From assembly GCA_025345505.1 (NCBI GenBank), contig JANVCC010000022.1, positions 35,165,741 through 35,229,740 on the forward strand: 64,000 nt of DNA, read 5' to 3'. Positions 21,974 to 34,800 of the stretch are shown in pieces; position 1 is the stretch's first letter; each line of letters starts with the position of its first letter. This stretch comes from Todiramphus chloris collaris. Its lineage: Eukaryota; Chordata; Aves; Coraciiformes; Alcedinidae. Position numbers and translations under genes: made by a program. Under the pieces are notes generated by a model that had not been told where the DNA came from, searched no databases, and saw only the letters and a list, made by a program, of their open reading frames with translations.

Positions 21974-24900
21974 AAGGTTTCAAATTCTAGACAATTGCAA
22001 GTGAAGAATTAAAGGGATTCAGTATACACATGCCACTCATACTGTATAGGCTGTTGCTACTCATAAGGGAACCAGACAGACATAGCAACTAGTTCCTCCT
22101 TTTTCTGTTTAGCTGATGTTTGGGTCTTATGAAAAGCAATACTTAAGAATAGCTACATGTAACTGACTGGTTAATTCAAAAGTGTCTTAAAAGGGGCAAA
22201 AAATGTAATCTCATCTTCAAGGTTACCTTATAAGTAGTGAAAAGGACTGCTGTTTAAATAGAAGATTCTTCTATATTCTTGAATTTATTTATTTATTTTT
22301 CTTCACCACTGCATCATAGGAAAGGTTTTTACTATGGTACTACTAATTAGGTCAACATGGGAGCACTATTTTGTCAAAAAAAAAAATCTACATGAGAATA
22401 TTTAACACAGGCTTAATGTTGCTCAAAATCAGGCTAATAACCTTCACATTAATTTTTTAACAACTATTTTAAAGCATTTGCTAAAGAGGGTCACAATTTC
22501 TGTGTAATTAATATTGATTTCAAACAGATACTTTGCAATGAATTTAAATCAGGGGAAGAAAGGAATTCAAATTTTTTTTTAAATTGTTTGAAGTACCATT
22601 AAGTCACTGCTAACCTAAACTGAGTATTTATATAAGTTTTAATGCATTTTCTGATGCTAGGAATCTGGTACCTCAGCATAAATGTCATTACTTCATAGAA
22701 TAATAGCCTGGTCTGCAGCGCAACATCCTACAAGACACAGAAAAATCAACCGGCCGCAAAAGTAGACAATGATACCACCCAAAAGTACACGACAAAATTA
22801 CAGAAACAAATAGTAACTACTGGAAGCACATTAAAACCAGTTTCTCTAGCAAGTCGATGCCCAATACTGTTAAGAATAAATATGCATATTCAAAGTACTC
22901 AAACCCACTGTTTTATTACCCTTGTACACCGCTTTTGAGAGACTGCTGCAGGCAGAAGCCATGGAACAACCAGGGATAAGAGATGAGAGAGGAATGAGGG
23001 ATGGTGAAACAGTTCCATTTTTTCAATAATTAATTATGAAATATTAATTGAAATGCAAACTGAAATTTGCAACTTGGTCTCCCAGTTGGTTACTTTAACA
23101 AAGTAACTATTTTTTTCTGATACAATTAATATTTAAATCCCTCAGCATAATGCATGGTATTTGTTCAAGTGTCACAGAGTATATCTGAGCCCCAGCTGTC
23201 CATGGCTCACTCTTGGTTAAAGGGGAGTACAAGTGTTCCTTATGTTACAGATATTTAGGGAGAACTTGTGTTTCGGTCCTGGAAAAAAAAAAACCCAAAC
23301 CAAACAAACAGGTCAAGGAGTCTGAGATGGTTCACCATCATCTGTTTTACAGAAAGGTGGGTGAAATCTCTTTGCTGTGTTCATCTCCAGAGCTGCCGGA
23401 GCTTCTTGTCACCCTGCTGCAAAGCCTGAGGTCCCCACATGAAGCAGGATCCTCCCTCCTAACTCTCCTGGTGCAATCTGGTTCCAAACTCAGCACACAG
23501 GAGACTATAGTCTACTGTCTGTCTAAACTTACTTCCCTCACAGATCACAGGCAAGAAATGTGATTACAAGAACAGAGAGCAGATATTATTTTTTATTTTA
23601 TCACAAATGGCACCAAGTACGGTATTTTTGTTCAAATTAAAATGAGTCAAACTTTAGAGTGTCCTTTGTTTGCTCCTCATTGATCGCTGTTAAACCAAAT
23701 GTTTCTCATTCCGTAATCAATACTTCTCTGCAAAAATAAACCGAGGCACTGACAAACAACTTTGCAGCACATCACAGTCTTCCTTGTAGTGGACTTTGAC
23801 AGCATGAAAAAACACTACCCCAAAGAGTGAAAAAAAGAGGTGCATTGCTTACAGTGCTTACTACAATTTTTACAGGCTGCTTACAGATGAATCATTTTAC
23901 TGTAACAAGGCTTTATTAAATCAGCGAGCTACTGAAATCAGAGCTTTGCCTTTGTCTCCTGTTACTGTTTCCAGCTATACTGGGAATACTGAGAAATACC
24001 TTTAAAACACTCAGAGCCTTCCCAGGAATGAAATTATAGGTGTTTTTAAAGCACATGAAGCATTAAGGTATAAACAGTAATAGCTCAAGCACTTGGAGGG
24101 CCCATGGAGGGAGAGGTAGCTTCTCTCCAAAATAAGAAAGTTAAGGGTGAAGTTGTGTGGCTGCTTTGTAAACAGAATGAACTGTCCTTTCACTCAATGC
24201 AGGCTGGTACTACTGAGGCTAGAGAAGAAATTTTCTGGATTTATATTAATCTTTTATTCACACACACATCCCAGTTATTTTAAGATGTAATCATTTTTCC
24301 TAAACTTATTCCCAGTAAAGCTCTGCAATAGCAAGATATAAATAGTATAAAAGGTAATTCCCTAATTTTAGGCTGGCATCTTCTAGCTTTTTCATTCCCA
24401 GAAGAAAAAATGATGGTTCTTTAGAACAGGATTCTGCTCCCAAAATGCCTGAATAAACCAGGAAAATCTAATTGGTACTACATAATTTGTATTAGCATTT
24501 TCTAAAACTGTCTTGAAAACTGTTAAAGTAAATAATTTGAAGCAGATAATTTATTTCCCACTAGGAAATTTTAATGTGCTAATACTTCTTTCTTTTTGGC
24601 CTCATATCAGACTAGCACATGTATCCCATGACTACCGGATGTAAACGTCAAGCTCTGCTTGGCTCTAAGATGAATAGCACGATAGGCAAAGTTTATTATT
24701 ATTAGTGATGTTTTAGTGACAGTGCTTTACACACTTTATATTCCTGGGTGATAACATTGCTACAGAGCTATTCAAGTAAATTAGAAACTCTTGGTGTAGT
24801 TACTCCTTCTGAATAAAATAAGATGCTAGCTTTCATTGTGCACTAGCTCAAAATTGCCACCATGTGGCAGGACAGCAACTTAATTTAGCATTATTTATAC

Positions 24901-26435
24901 CACACTGATATGGTTTTAATTGCATCTGTACAACAGAATAACTGCTGCGCTGAAGCTCCTTTATCATTGCAAGGCTACAATTAATCTGAATTAGGCAGGC
25001 TATTACACAAGTAGCACTGTATATATAGTTGGAATTGTGACAACATTTATATTTTACAGAAAAAAATAATGTAGTAATCCATAAACCCTTTTGTGGCAGA
25101 ACTAGATGGCCAGCAGCACGGTCTGCCCATCGCTTCCACCAGCTATGGTGTTCAGCCAGCCCTCTGCAAAGGAGCTTGCTGCCCAGCACCTCTTCAATTC
25201 TGTGAAACACCCAATGACAGGACACATAAAACTGAATTAACTTCTAAAAAAAATTAAATACCAGAAAATCCCACTCACAGTCTTCCAGAAACTAATAAAC
25301 TGAAGTCAACTATGTAGAGCTCTTCAAGCACCTTCCCTGGAGACACACCTATAGACATGATGGTTGTACAGAATCCACAACAGCAATATAAGTACAGGCA
25401 TGATTTATGCAGGTGAAACATCTGCATCCTCAATAGCTGTCATTCCCTCAACTTCTTAAAGGTCATCTCTGTATCATATTTTCAATGCTGAATGAAGGCA
25501 AGTAAATATTTTTGATAATCTTGTTTCCCTAATAAAACAATTGCTATTCATTCAAATTCACAACTGAGAGCCCAATTTCAAAGACTTGCATTGATCTTCA
25601 GTTCTTTGCAAAATTAATTGTTCCATTCTAGACATTATTTCCTTATAGGGGAAGGGTGTGGAGAGAACGCTCTGAGCGAACTGGGAAGTCTCTCATAGTC
25701 AGATGATGGATTTTTAAAGAATTGTTAATCTTAAAATGATAATGATTTTTAAAAATGAATTTGCAAATGTAATTGAGCTTCTAATAGATGCTACAGACAG
25801 GAACTAAAGAACTCTCATTTTTCTAAATTAAACATAATGAAATGCTTTTCACAATCAAATAGAAACTTGTAAACAGTATTAAGATAGGCATAATTCATAT
25901 GAATACCCAGTATTCAAAAGTGTGAGGAAAAAACTCTGTCAATACCAAAATGAGAAACAGTGCAATTAATGAGTAATCTAATGTAAAAAAAAAAAAAAAA
26001 TATATATATATATTTCCCAGAAACATCTTAGATTATAATGGCTAATTATAATAACAAGCCCTTTGCTGCATCTCTCTTTCTGCATTATATTAATATGTCT
26101 AACCAAGCATTATGGTGGGTTTTTTTTGTTTTTTACACCAGGTATATACAATCTTCTCTTATTAGAGACCAAGTTTTATAACCAGTGTAACTAATGCGCT
26201 TTTATTAACTCAGTTGCAAACAAGCAACAATCCTCAGTCTATGCCAGCTTATGTTTCCCACTTGCTTGACTCAAGAAAATTTGTAATAATGGTGCCTGAA
26301 CCATAAAACAGTAGACAAGAGTGCGTGTAGAAAACAACCTGCAAGAGCCAGCCCACCTCGGCCAGCAAAGTGTCAATTGTTTGAGTCACCTACAATTTTC
26401 TATCAGATCTGCAGTTCTGGAACTCCTCCTAAAGG
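21974..26435. other. Intronic stretch of the central NCKAP5 intron, no gene seen
   Basis: AT-rich sequence with no recognised exon or LINE. Two parts read like candidate conserved regulatory DNA by motif content alone: 23020-23120 (clustered TAATTA and ATGCAAA-like sites) and 24840-25010. A run A16 followed by (TA)6 lies at 25985-26012. Confidence 0.5.
25985..26012 (+). repeat. Poly-A (16) followed by (TA)6
   Basis: A compound simple repeat: sixteen A residues run directly into six TA units, then TTTCCC. No retroelement body recognised upstream. Confidence 0.85.
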
Positions 26436-26441
26436 GATATC
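26436..26441. repeat. Target-site duplication GATATC, left copy
   Basis: Identical to 26794-26799 on the other side of the solo LTR. Confidence 0.9.
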
Positions 26442-26793
26442 TGTCGCTGTTTATGCCGGGAGCGGAGAGATGCAGCAACATATAAATTCAGCAAGAGTAG
26501 GCAAAAGAAGCACCTTTATTAATTTACAACCCCATTTTATATACCCTAACCCCATAGGGCGGTTGGTCAGTGATCACCCATCTCCTAGGGTGATTGGCTA
26601 AAGTCCTACAGCACCCATTTCAAAATATTTTTACAATGTACCATAAACAGAACTTAGCAAAACACCAGGTGTTAGTCTAGTTTACAAAAACGTCCTACTG
26701 TTTCTCATAACACGTGTGAGAAAGGCAGGATTCTCACCGAATATTGTGGGAACCTAGGAAAATTCCTCTGCTAGCAGCTTTTCAGCATCCACA
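26442..26793 (-). mobile_element. Solo LTR, 352 bp, same family as 15803-16154
   Basis: It has the same ends on the minus strand (TGTGGATGCTG ... CAGCGACA) and the same length as the first copy. Its own target-site duplication is GATATC, present at 26436-26441 and 26794-26799. A TATA box (26535-26543) and AATAAA (26515-26520) are readable on the minus strand. Being a solo LTR with a distinct, perfect 6-bp duplication shows that it is an independent insertion, not a segmental copy of the first. About 9 percent divergence between the two suggests an age of many millions of years. It is in sense with NCKAP5, deep in the 25-kb intron. Confidence 0.93.
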
Positions 26794-26799
26794 GATATC
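26794..26799. repeat. Target-site duplication GATATC, right copy
   Basis: Partner of 26436-26441. Confidence 0.9.
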
Positions 26800-27851
26800 A
26801 GCACAGCAATGTATGAAACAAAAGGTCAGGTTGTCCAGTGAAGCAAAAGCTCCTGGTCACAGAAATACTACTGAGGTTTTGCAATTTGAGGTTTTAATCA
26901 GAACAAAACTATTCAAAGATTTACATCTGTAGAGCTGAATGCTCTAGTGATGATGGACTGCAAGTCTCTCAGTCACTCTCTACCAGGTGTACTCAAGCAG
27001 GCCATGGGCCTGAACTCCCCGCTCACAAAACAAAGATTACAGATCAATGAACCCAGATGATTCAGAAAAGGGTCCAGGTTCAAGAAAGTGCCTGACCCCA
27101 GGGCATACTGACTGTATCCACCTTGGATCAGAAGAGAAGTCTCGCAGTGAGCGTCAGAAGACTTGCCTGAAGTTCTCTCCAGTTCATTACACATTCTTTG
27201 GCCTTTTTCTGACCTACAGCAGCACTTTCAAAACACAAGTATACTGTACAGGTTGCACGAGACAAGCTCTAGGCCATATGATTTAGGGTCATACGATTAT
27301 TCCACATTTGCACTTCCTGAGATTACATTTAATTTTTGATATGGCATCTTTTTGTTTTATAGTTAAGTAATAGATATTTGCAGTCAGTTAGGATAAGAAA
27401 GAGATTCCTTAAACTCTGTAAACCAGAGTAGTCCCACAGCTGATACTTTTTCAAAATTAAAGATTTTCTAAGGGGGGTTTAAAAGACAGGCAGTTTCCAG
27501 ATCTTGTCTGCATTGTTTGGAGTGTCTATAAAAGATAATCCCATGAACTATGGCAGCCAGTGGTCAGTTCAGACTCAGAAGATTTATTCAAGTTCCTTTT
27601 AACTAGGTAACAATATTTTGATAAGCTACTATGTAAACATTACTGTAAAACAGTATTTCTGGCACACTTGCAAATGGCTATAAAGTCTAGACAGAGTGGG
27701 GAGAAAGAAGACATCAACTTTTAGTCATGCTGGGCTTGTGATTTCTGAAACATTGACGCCTATCCATTTAAGGGTACTTGCTGCAGTTGAATAGTGCCCC
27801 ACTAGAAATAAAGCATAATCTGTAGACAGAGTAGAAGACAAGGAACAGGTA

Positions 27852-27910
27852 AAAAGACTAGATGACCTTGAAAAGTCCTCCACAACCCAAACCATTCTGT
27901 GGTTCTCTGA
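27852..27910 (+). mobile_element. Degraded CR1 LINE 3'-end scrap
   Basis: GACTAGATGACCTTGAAAAG, then a CR1-like spacer, then AACCCAAACCATTCTGTGG and TTCTCTGA follow the CR1 3' terminus (GACTAGATGACCTT ... CCATTCTATGATTCTATGA) with several changes. Nothing upstream of about 27850 still resembles CR1. An old, strongly truncated insertion. Confidence 0.75.
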
Positions 27911-30900
27911 AAGGTGACATGCCACTCAAGCTATGCTGTTTATACCTGGTATTGATTTTAACCTATGGAATTCATATGAAGCAATACAGGGTGAGCAGTA
28001 TGAGCAGCATTCAATCCTATGGTGTCTGAAGTGTGCAGTGAAGGAACACAGTCCCAGAGCACAAGTAATAAGGAGTGCCCAGCCACCAGGTTTCTTCTAG
28101 ATCCACCTGTATGGTGGGTGACTGTCCCTCTCTGATCGCTCCTAATAAGTACCTGAAGGTCACCAGCCTTTCAAGTCAGCAGAGACTTGCTTGAGGTTCA
28201 GGATGGGGTAGGCAGTTTAACTGAAGCCACCACCAGACGTGCTTTGCAGTAACCTGTCAGGCTGTGCAATGAAGCAGAAGAGGGAGCACCAGCATAATCC
28301 CCACCCACTCTGCTGTGGTGACAGTAACCCCCAGCAGGGAGACAGGGACAGCCTAAATGACTCTTCCTTATCTGCAATGCCTGTGTGCCTGTGTGAAAAG
28401 AGAATGGATTTTCTCTTCTGTAACTGACCAACATGTTCTTTAGATGATATAAATGGTTTCGTTTCTGAAGGACTGAATGCTCACAGAACAAATGTGCATG
28501 TGGTTGAATCAAGCATTTCCCACTTGGACCTGTATTAGTGAGATAGGAGTTAGGCAGCTGGATACACATAGGATAAGCAGTAGGGGAAAAAAAAAAAAAA
28601 AAAAACAGAACCCAAAAACCAAAAAACCAACAGACTTCTAAGAGTTTTATTTGTCTTTAACGGATCAGCCAGTAGAACTCTGCTTCATGACTCAGGCAGC
28701 TCTGGGATTTACTCACAAACTCGGAGTAGCGTGTGTCTCTTGCCCTGATGCTGAGAAGAGTTAGGGCTTTCTCTCTTTCTGGACTCCTCATGAGTGTATT
28801 TGTATGTTCTTCTAATAAACAGGATATCAAGAAGTTAACTGAAATAGATGTAAGGCTAAACAAATATTGAGAGGATGGGCAAAGTAGAACTTAACCATGC
28901 CAGTCATGAGAAGTGGCTCAGAACAGTCTGCAGTGCCACCAGGCCACAGGCATCTGGGATATGCCAATATTTTAGTTTTCACACACACGCCTCTCTTTGC
29001 TTTTCTCAGCTGACACGCTCAACACCTCTGGCATCACTACTTTGCTGCTAGCTACCTTTCCATACAGCATTTCTTTTTCCCAGTCTCTTTACAGCATTGC
29101 TTATGAACATGTCAGATCTCATTACGATTTTTCTGTGTTCACTTGTAGAGTCCATTTATGGTCGGTAAGTAACTGCAAAAAAAATACCTTATTTACTCAG
29201 CTGTTCCTTGCATGTATTCCAGAGTCCTGTTGCTTTAGCTTTCTGACAGATGTACCTCTTTATCACAGTCACTCCTTTAGCACTGCAGGCGCTGCTATAG
29301 GCAATAGGGTGGTTTTTTGTCAGCTGGCACATCTTCAATGATATTTTTAACAGAGCTGTCACTGCAAAATCTTTATTAGTGGTGACAATGCACACATGCA
29401 GAAGAACTGGCTTGACTTTCAGAGGCCAGACTCAGTTTGCAAGTCTGGTACCTGGGAGAACTTGGAAAAATAAAATAACAAGCTTGCATGGTGTTTTTAA
29501 TTCATTCACTAGTCAAAGAGGAGTAATTGAAAGGCTGTTGTCTCCAGCTGATAGCATTTTGCAGTATCACCTTTCACTAACAGGTTCACTTGAATGTCTG
29601 CCCGTGTTTCTGGAGACCAAATTCAGCTCAATTCTTAAGCACCAGCCAGGCTCTACTCCTTTAGTCCTCTTTCCTTACTAGAACAGGTAGGCCAGATACA
29701 CTTTTACAGAAGCAGATCAAAACCACATACAAAACCTCTGAAATTTAGTTTTCTGGTCTTCATTTCCATGTTTATATTTTCATGCAGATGTAACTGTTTT
29801 ATTTTATCTAACCACAGTTTATTCTAATCTATTAACTCCATGTAGTCACATATATATCTCTCAAAGACACAACTTAAAAAAATCTGTGGGCTTTTTTTTT
29901 TTTCAACTTAATTACATGTGTTAGTTTGATGTTCTTGAAGAGAAAAAAGATGTTTCTTTTTCTACAGAAAATACCAACTACTAAACCCAAAAAGGGCAGC
30001 TCTCCTCTGCTCTCTTCCACCTTCAGCACTACTTGGAAAAAAAAATCCAACAGAGGTAGATGCAGCTATTACACTGAGCAGAAGTTCTGTTCTTGGACAA
30101 CAAAACACATAATCACATAACAGTCAGGACTTTCCATGTGCATTCTCCAACACATAGAGCACTAGAACAGGAGTAAGGCAGGTCATTCTACGTTTTTGGT
30201 ATCTTTTTGCCAGTACATCAAGGATTCACATCACGTCCACACACAGTTCCCTCCTCTTTCACAGTGGCAGATGCTCTGTAAAAGCAAGACAGTGACCCTC
30301 TCTCCCTGCCCTGGACCAGGAGAGGTCAGCAATGCTTTAGAAACTTCCTGAATCACAGCCATACCAGTTTGCCTGTCCACTGGATACAAGGACTAAGAAA
30401 AGTGGGTTAGCAAACTTTGTAATTACACAGCTTTGGCAAGAAAGAAATTTTCCTGTGCATTCGCAGAACAGGAATTTGCTCTTCAGCAGTACTTCAGTGG
30501 ACTACTGCGACAGATTACTCCAACAAACAACTTCCTGTCACTCACTCAAGACACCAAGTTTGATTGCAAATTCAATACAGGAGAAATATGAACAATCTTT
30601 TTTCTCAACGGGGCCGAAAAGAAGCAGCCTAGCTGCAGTGACCATGCAAGCAAAGCCAAGCAGAGCTGGGTTGGTGAGAATCAGTGTCCACACGTGATTA
30701 GTTCAACACTTCAGCTGTTTTGGGGGTAGGTGGATGAACCCCACTGAGTACTGTTGGTCATGCTCCCAACCAGGCATCTAGATGCAAGTCAGTAGCTACA
30801 CCAAAAGAACAAAGCTAAGAAAACTTCTCCTTCCCATCTCTGTTAAACACAGTTCCATGGTTATCTCTTCATGGAGATGTAACATTTCCAGAAGCTGATA

Positions 30901-33900
30901 TTCTTGTTTCCTGGGGGTTCACAAGGATATTTCTGCTAACCTGTTTATGTTCCTTCCAAAGCTCTCTTCCTTTTGGAATGCATTAGACTGTTCACACTCT
31001 TCACACCCCAACTTCCACTCACCGCCTCCTCCATTTTTCAGCTTGTGAACAGGTTTCCCTTATCAACAGATGGGAGAGACAACCACTGGAAACCTGCTGT
31101 TAGACTATCCCAGCTGACAACTCTCAGAGTCTAGTTTTAATATGAAATTATTTTTCAGCCTCTCATTTCAGTTATTTTCCAATGAGATTACATCACAAGT
31201 TCTGCCCTTCTGGGTGATTTATTATCAGTAACATAGGGAAATAGTACATAAGGTAAGATTTACAATAACAGACTGGGAATTCTGACCTGCTCCTCTAACA
31301 GCAGCCCAGGAAAAAGTTGCTTAAATGGAAAACTCTTGCCAGTCACTGCAGCAGGGCACTTGTTAATAGGCACTACCAGGAACAGGACGTTCCCAGGAGG
31401 TAACAGTTTTTCTCTGACACTCAGAAATCAGTTCTAAATAAGCGGTGTCACCATGGATGCCGATCACAAATGTGCAGTGTAAAGATGTAATTACAAAAAT
31501 GATAGTCGTATGGACTGCGCATACTGAGCCAAATCCCCTCTTGGTATTCATCCGAAGTAGCCAGGCTGTGATTATTCACAGCACATCAGCACCCCAGGCT
31601 CCAAACCGCTCTCAGCACAATTCAGGTGCCCAGTAAGACCACTGCCTCTTCCCCAAAGACATCACTAGCTACACAGGCAATCAGGCGAACAGTAGAAGAG
31701 TCAGAATAAAGCCTGGTTTACAAATGAGCAACTTAGATCAGAAATCAAATATTTTCCAAGATTATAAAGGAATTAGGTGGCAAAACAAGTAAAAGGCCTT
31801 GCAGGACACCAAAGTTGAAGACTACAACCCTTAATGATTATAGTGAACAGGGGTTTTAAGCATCTGGCTATTCAGTCATACAACAGGGTATGTCACGGAA
31901 AGCACAACTTATCAGTACAGTTTGAAGAACAAGCAAAAGCCACTAAGGAGAGACACTAAGAATAAGCAAAAGCCAGGTAAGGTCCTGTATCAGGCCTGGC
32001 ACTTTTTGAGTTTCCAGAATTACTACAGAGTGCATCATGCCAAGCGGCATGGAAATAACACAATCCAAACATCACAGTCATTCCCACAGTCTAGACAGTC
32101 TCCTCTCGCAGGACATGCGAGCAAGTCTGATCGCCAGTTCCAGACTTGGAAAACTATGTCATGAGATCCTCATTATGAAAGATCCCATAGAATACCCAAA
32201 GATGCCTTATCACAATGCAATGGACACAAAGCCAAAACAAACAGAAAGTATGTAAAAGCAAATGCCTGACAAAGCAAAACCTGAATTAAAGTTTATGAGA
32301 CTGGAGTAGAGAGGGAAAGAAACAAAGAATCGCAGTTGCTAGCTCAAACTACACCAATCTATACAAAGCTATGTTAGTATAGGAACACATTATTTCCTTA
32401 CTATGTTTTAATATTACTTTTAAATTCTGAACAGAATTTGCAGAGAGGGGTGATTATGCAGTGCCAAGAGAAAAAAAACCCAACAGAGCTAATGGGGTTA
32501 ATGCCACAAAGAATATTGACAAGTTCAAATCCTGCTTAGATGAACTGTGACTTGTTTTCATGTCTACTTGCAAAGTGTTCAGTGGTCAGAAACTGGCCAG
32601 TAGTTTTTCCCAGTTTCTGCTGTCTCTCTTTTATTCACCTCCAACAGACTACTTTCTGTATATATAAGTATTTATATGTATACACATTTTGTCTCTGCCC
32701 AGAGGGAACTGGACAAGATAGCAGTACCATACCACGCTATCTTAGTGTTGGGCAGCAATTATGGATCAGGGCTCCACTGCACAAAGTCTTGTTGCAGTAA
32801 AGAGCTTTTAGTCTAACACGAGGCAATCTAAGGCACTGCTTCGGCCGACTCGTTCCGAGGGTCAGCACCAACTTCACAGTACAAGCTCTGAGAGCACTGC
32901 ACTCATTTCAATAAACAGGCATTTAATGGGAGCATCACAACTGAGCAATACTCCTGGTACATAAATTCTGTCCTTCCTTATAAAGAAACTTCTTCTCCCT
33001 CCTGATAACCTTTTCAGTCCCATCTGGGGGAAGAAGGGTCATTCTTCTGGACCCAGACAAAAACCCCTCTGGTCTGTGCAGGGACTAGTGCCACATAACA
33101 CAAAAAAATAAATATCACGAGAGTGATATTTAACCTCACCTTTAAATGATGACCACAATGAAGAAATTAAAGACTCCCTGTCCAGCAGTGAAAATGCTCA
33201 CGTACTCTGACCAGATCCATTAGACTGAGGCAGATTTGGGGAATCAGTGTTTCTGCACAACCTCATCCTCTCTAGAAAACAGGTTTATTTTTAAAAAATA
33301 ACTATGAACAATGTCTTAAGAAGATAAATTAATGGATTTTGCTCTGTTCCTAGAACTAACATTGGAAACAGACCTTTTTAGATGGATGTTACAGTTGATG
33401 GTAAGCGTTATAAATTCTGCACTAAAAACCAAAACAAAATCTAGTGATTTCTTCTACTTTTAATATGCTATTTCCCCAGCTACATCAAGAAAAAGAGTTG
33501 CAACACCAAGTATATCACAGCAGTTTCACTACTATTCATCTGTACAAATATTCCTTCCTAGTTCACATAAAATTCAAATTGTTGGCCCAGTGCACACATT
33601 CACCCTTCCTCTTCAGAACCTCAGATGTTGTGATTAATTCTGTCCTAGCCAAGATCCCGTTCTTGCACTAGATAAAACCTGACTGTAAACGTCCTGCCTC
33701 TTCAGCCTGCAGATCGGTGGCTCTATTCAGGTCATCTTTGGAAAAATATTAATCCAGTGAGCATGTGGCTTCCTCGAGTCAACGCCTGCCATTGCCTGGA
33801 GGAGCTCAGGATTGCAGAGCTTAACCTTTGATATGAAAATGCCTGCAATTCACTGTTATTAGTGCATGGGCGCATCACTCCTATCAGGCGGCGAGGTATT

Positions 33901-34229
33901 GCCTGGAGCAGGATACATCTGTTCCCAGTCATGCAGCGGGAGTTGCTTCATGCTGGAGCCAACTGCCACTCTGATATTACGTACGCCCAGAGATGCTATG
34001 GGGCTGCCTGCGCCCTTTCTGTGCTCAACATCCCCTGCTTTTGTCATCTGATGTATAAATGGCAAGTCCTACTTGAGGGCAATTGAGTTGGTATGGCATA
34101 CTTTCTACAGATTGCCTGCTTTACTTGCAGTTCTTATATAAACGCATTTTTATGTATGTATATAATTTTATTTTCTGTGTTCAGTGATTCTTACATGATT
34201 TATTTGACTCTTTTTTAATGCCAACTAAA
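27911..34229. other. Intronic stretch of the central NCKAP5 intron, no gene seen
   Basis: About 6.3 kb with a poly-A run (28587-28605) and no recognised exon, RNA gene or transposon. Near its high end, 33730-34060 is less AT-rich. A TATA-like TATATAAA on the plus strand near 34136-34143 sits shortly before the CpG island; its relevance is unknown. Confidence 0.5.
28587..28605 (+). repeat. Poly-A run (A19)
   Basis: Nineteen consecutive A residues followed by A/C-rich sequence to about 28630. No retroposon body recognised. Confidence 0.85.
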
Positions 34230-34800
34230 CACTCTCAGGAACTCGTGGAGGAGACAGACCACTTCGGCGAGTTCCAGCTGAGGGGCAAAACTTCTTTCCG
34301 CTCCTTTAGATCCATTAACGGTCCTCGCCGTGCCCACGGCAACAGCCCTGGCAAACCGAGCACGAGAGCACCGAACCCAAGGAGAGAACACCCCTGCCCT
34401 CGCAATGGCAAGCACCTACAGCCCCTTCGAAGCCCTGCGCATTTCAAAATAAAAACCTAAATGCCGGTGAACCCCGGCAGGACCGCCCTTCAACGCGCCT
34501 CCCGCCCGCCGCCCCGCTGCCGCGATGGCGCCGTTCCCCATGACCGCAGCTCCCTCTCCTGGCGGGAAGGCACCGCCAGCGCCACCACCCGCCCGGGCCA
34601 ACCCCGCCTTCCCGCCGGCGCTCGCAGCCCTTCTGCGACGCTTGGAAATGAAAGGAGATGGAGGCTAACAACGTATCGTGGAATCCGGTGAAACGAACCG
34701 GGATCTGAAACTAATCAGCCGGGAGTAGCCCGGGCACGGAAAGGCAGGCGGCTCTGAGCAGCAGCGCTCAGGCTCTCGGTCCTTCTGTCGCAGGAAGAGA
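34230..34800. promoter_or_regulatory. CpG island inside the 25-kb NCKAP5 intron, candidate internal promoter
   Basis: By eye, the lines spanning 34441-34800 hold 38 CpG dinucleotides in 360 bases, against nearly none in the AT-rich flanks. 34230-34440 is a weaker shoulder with about fourteen. GC-rich core around 34490-34625 with runs such as CCCGCCCGCCGCCCCGC. Islands of this kind in vertebrates usually mark transcription starts. It lies 6.6 kb downstream of the 64-bp exon in the gene's direction and 18 kb before the 134-bp exon. Two short open frames start within it on opposite strands (plus from ATG at 34525, minus from ATG at 34541). Direction of transcription, if any, cannot be told from sequence. 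Confidence 0.65.

Noticed and set aside
34525-34668. 47-codon plus-strand frame (MAPFPMTAAPSP...) with a good initiation context
   Set aside because: Short, proline/alanine-rich because of the CpG island, and opposed by a similar frame on the minus strand; not enough to call a gene.
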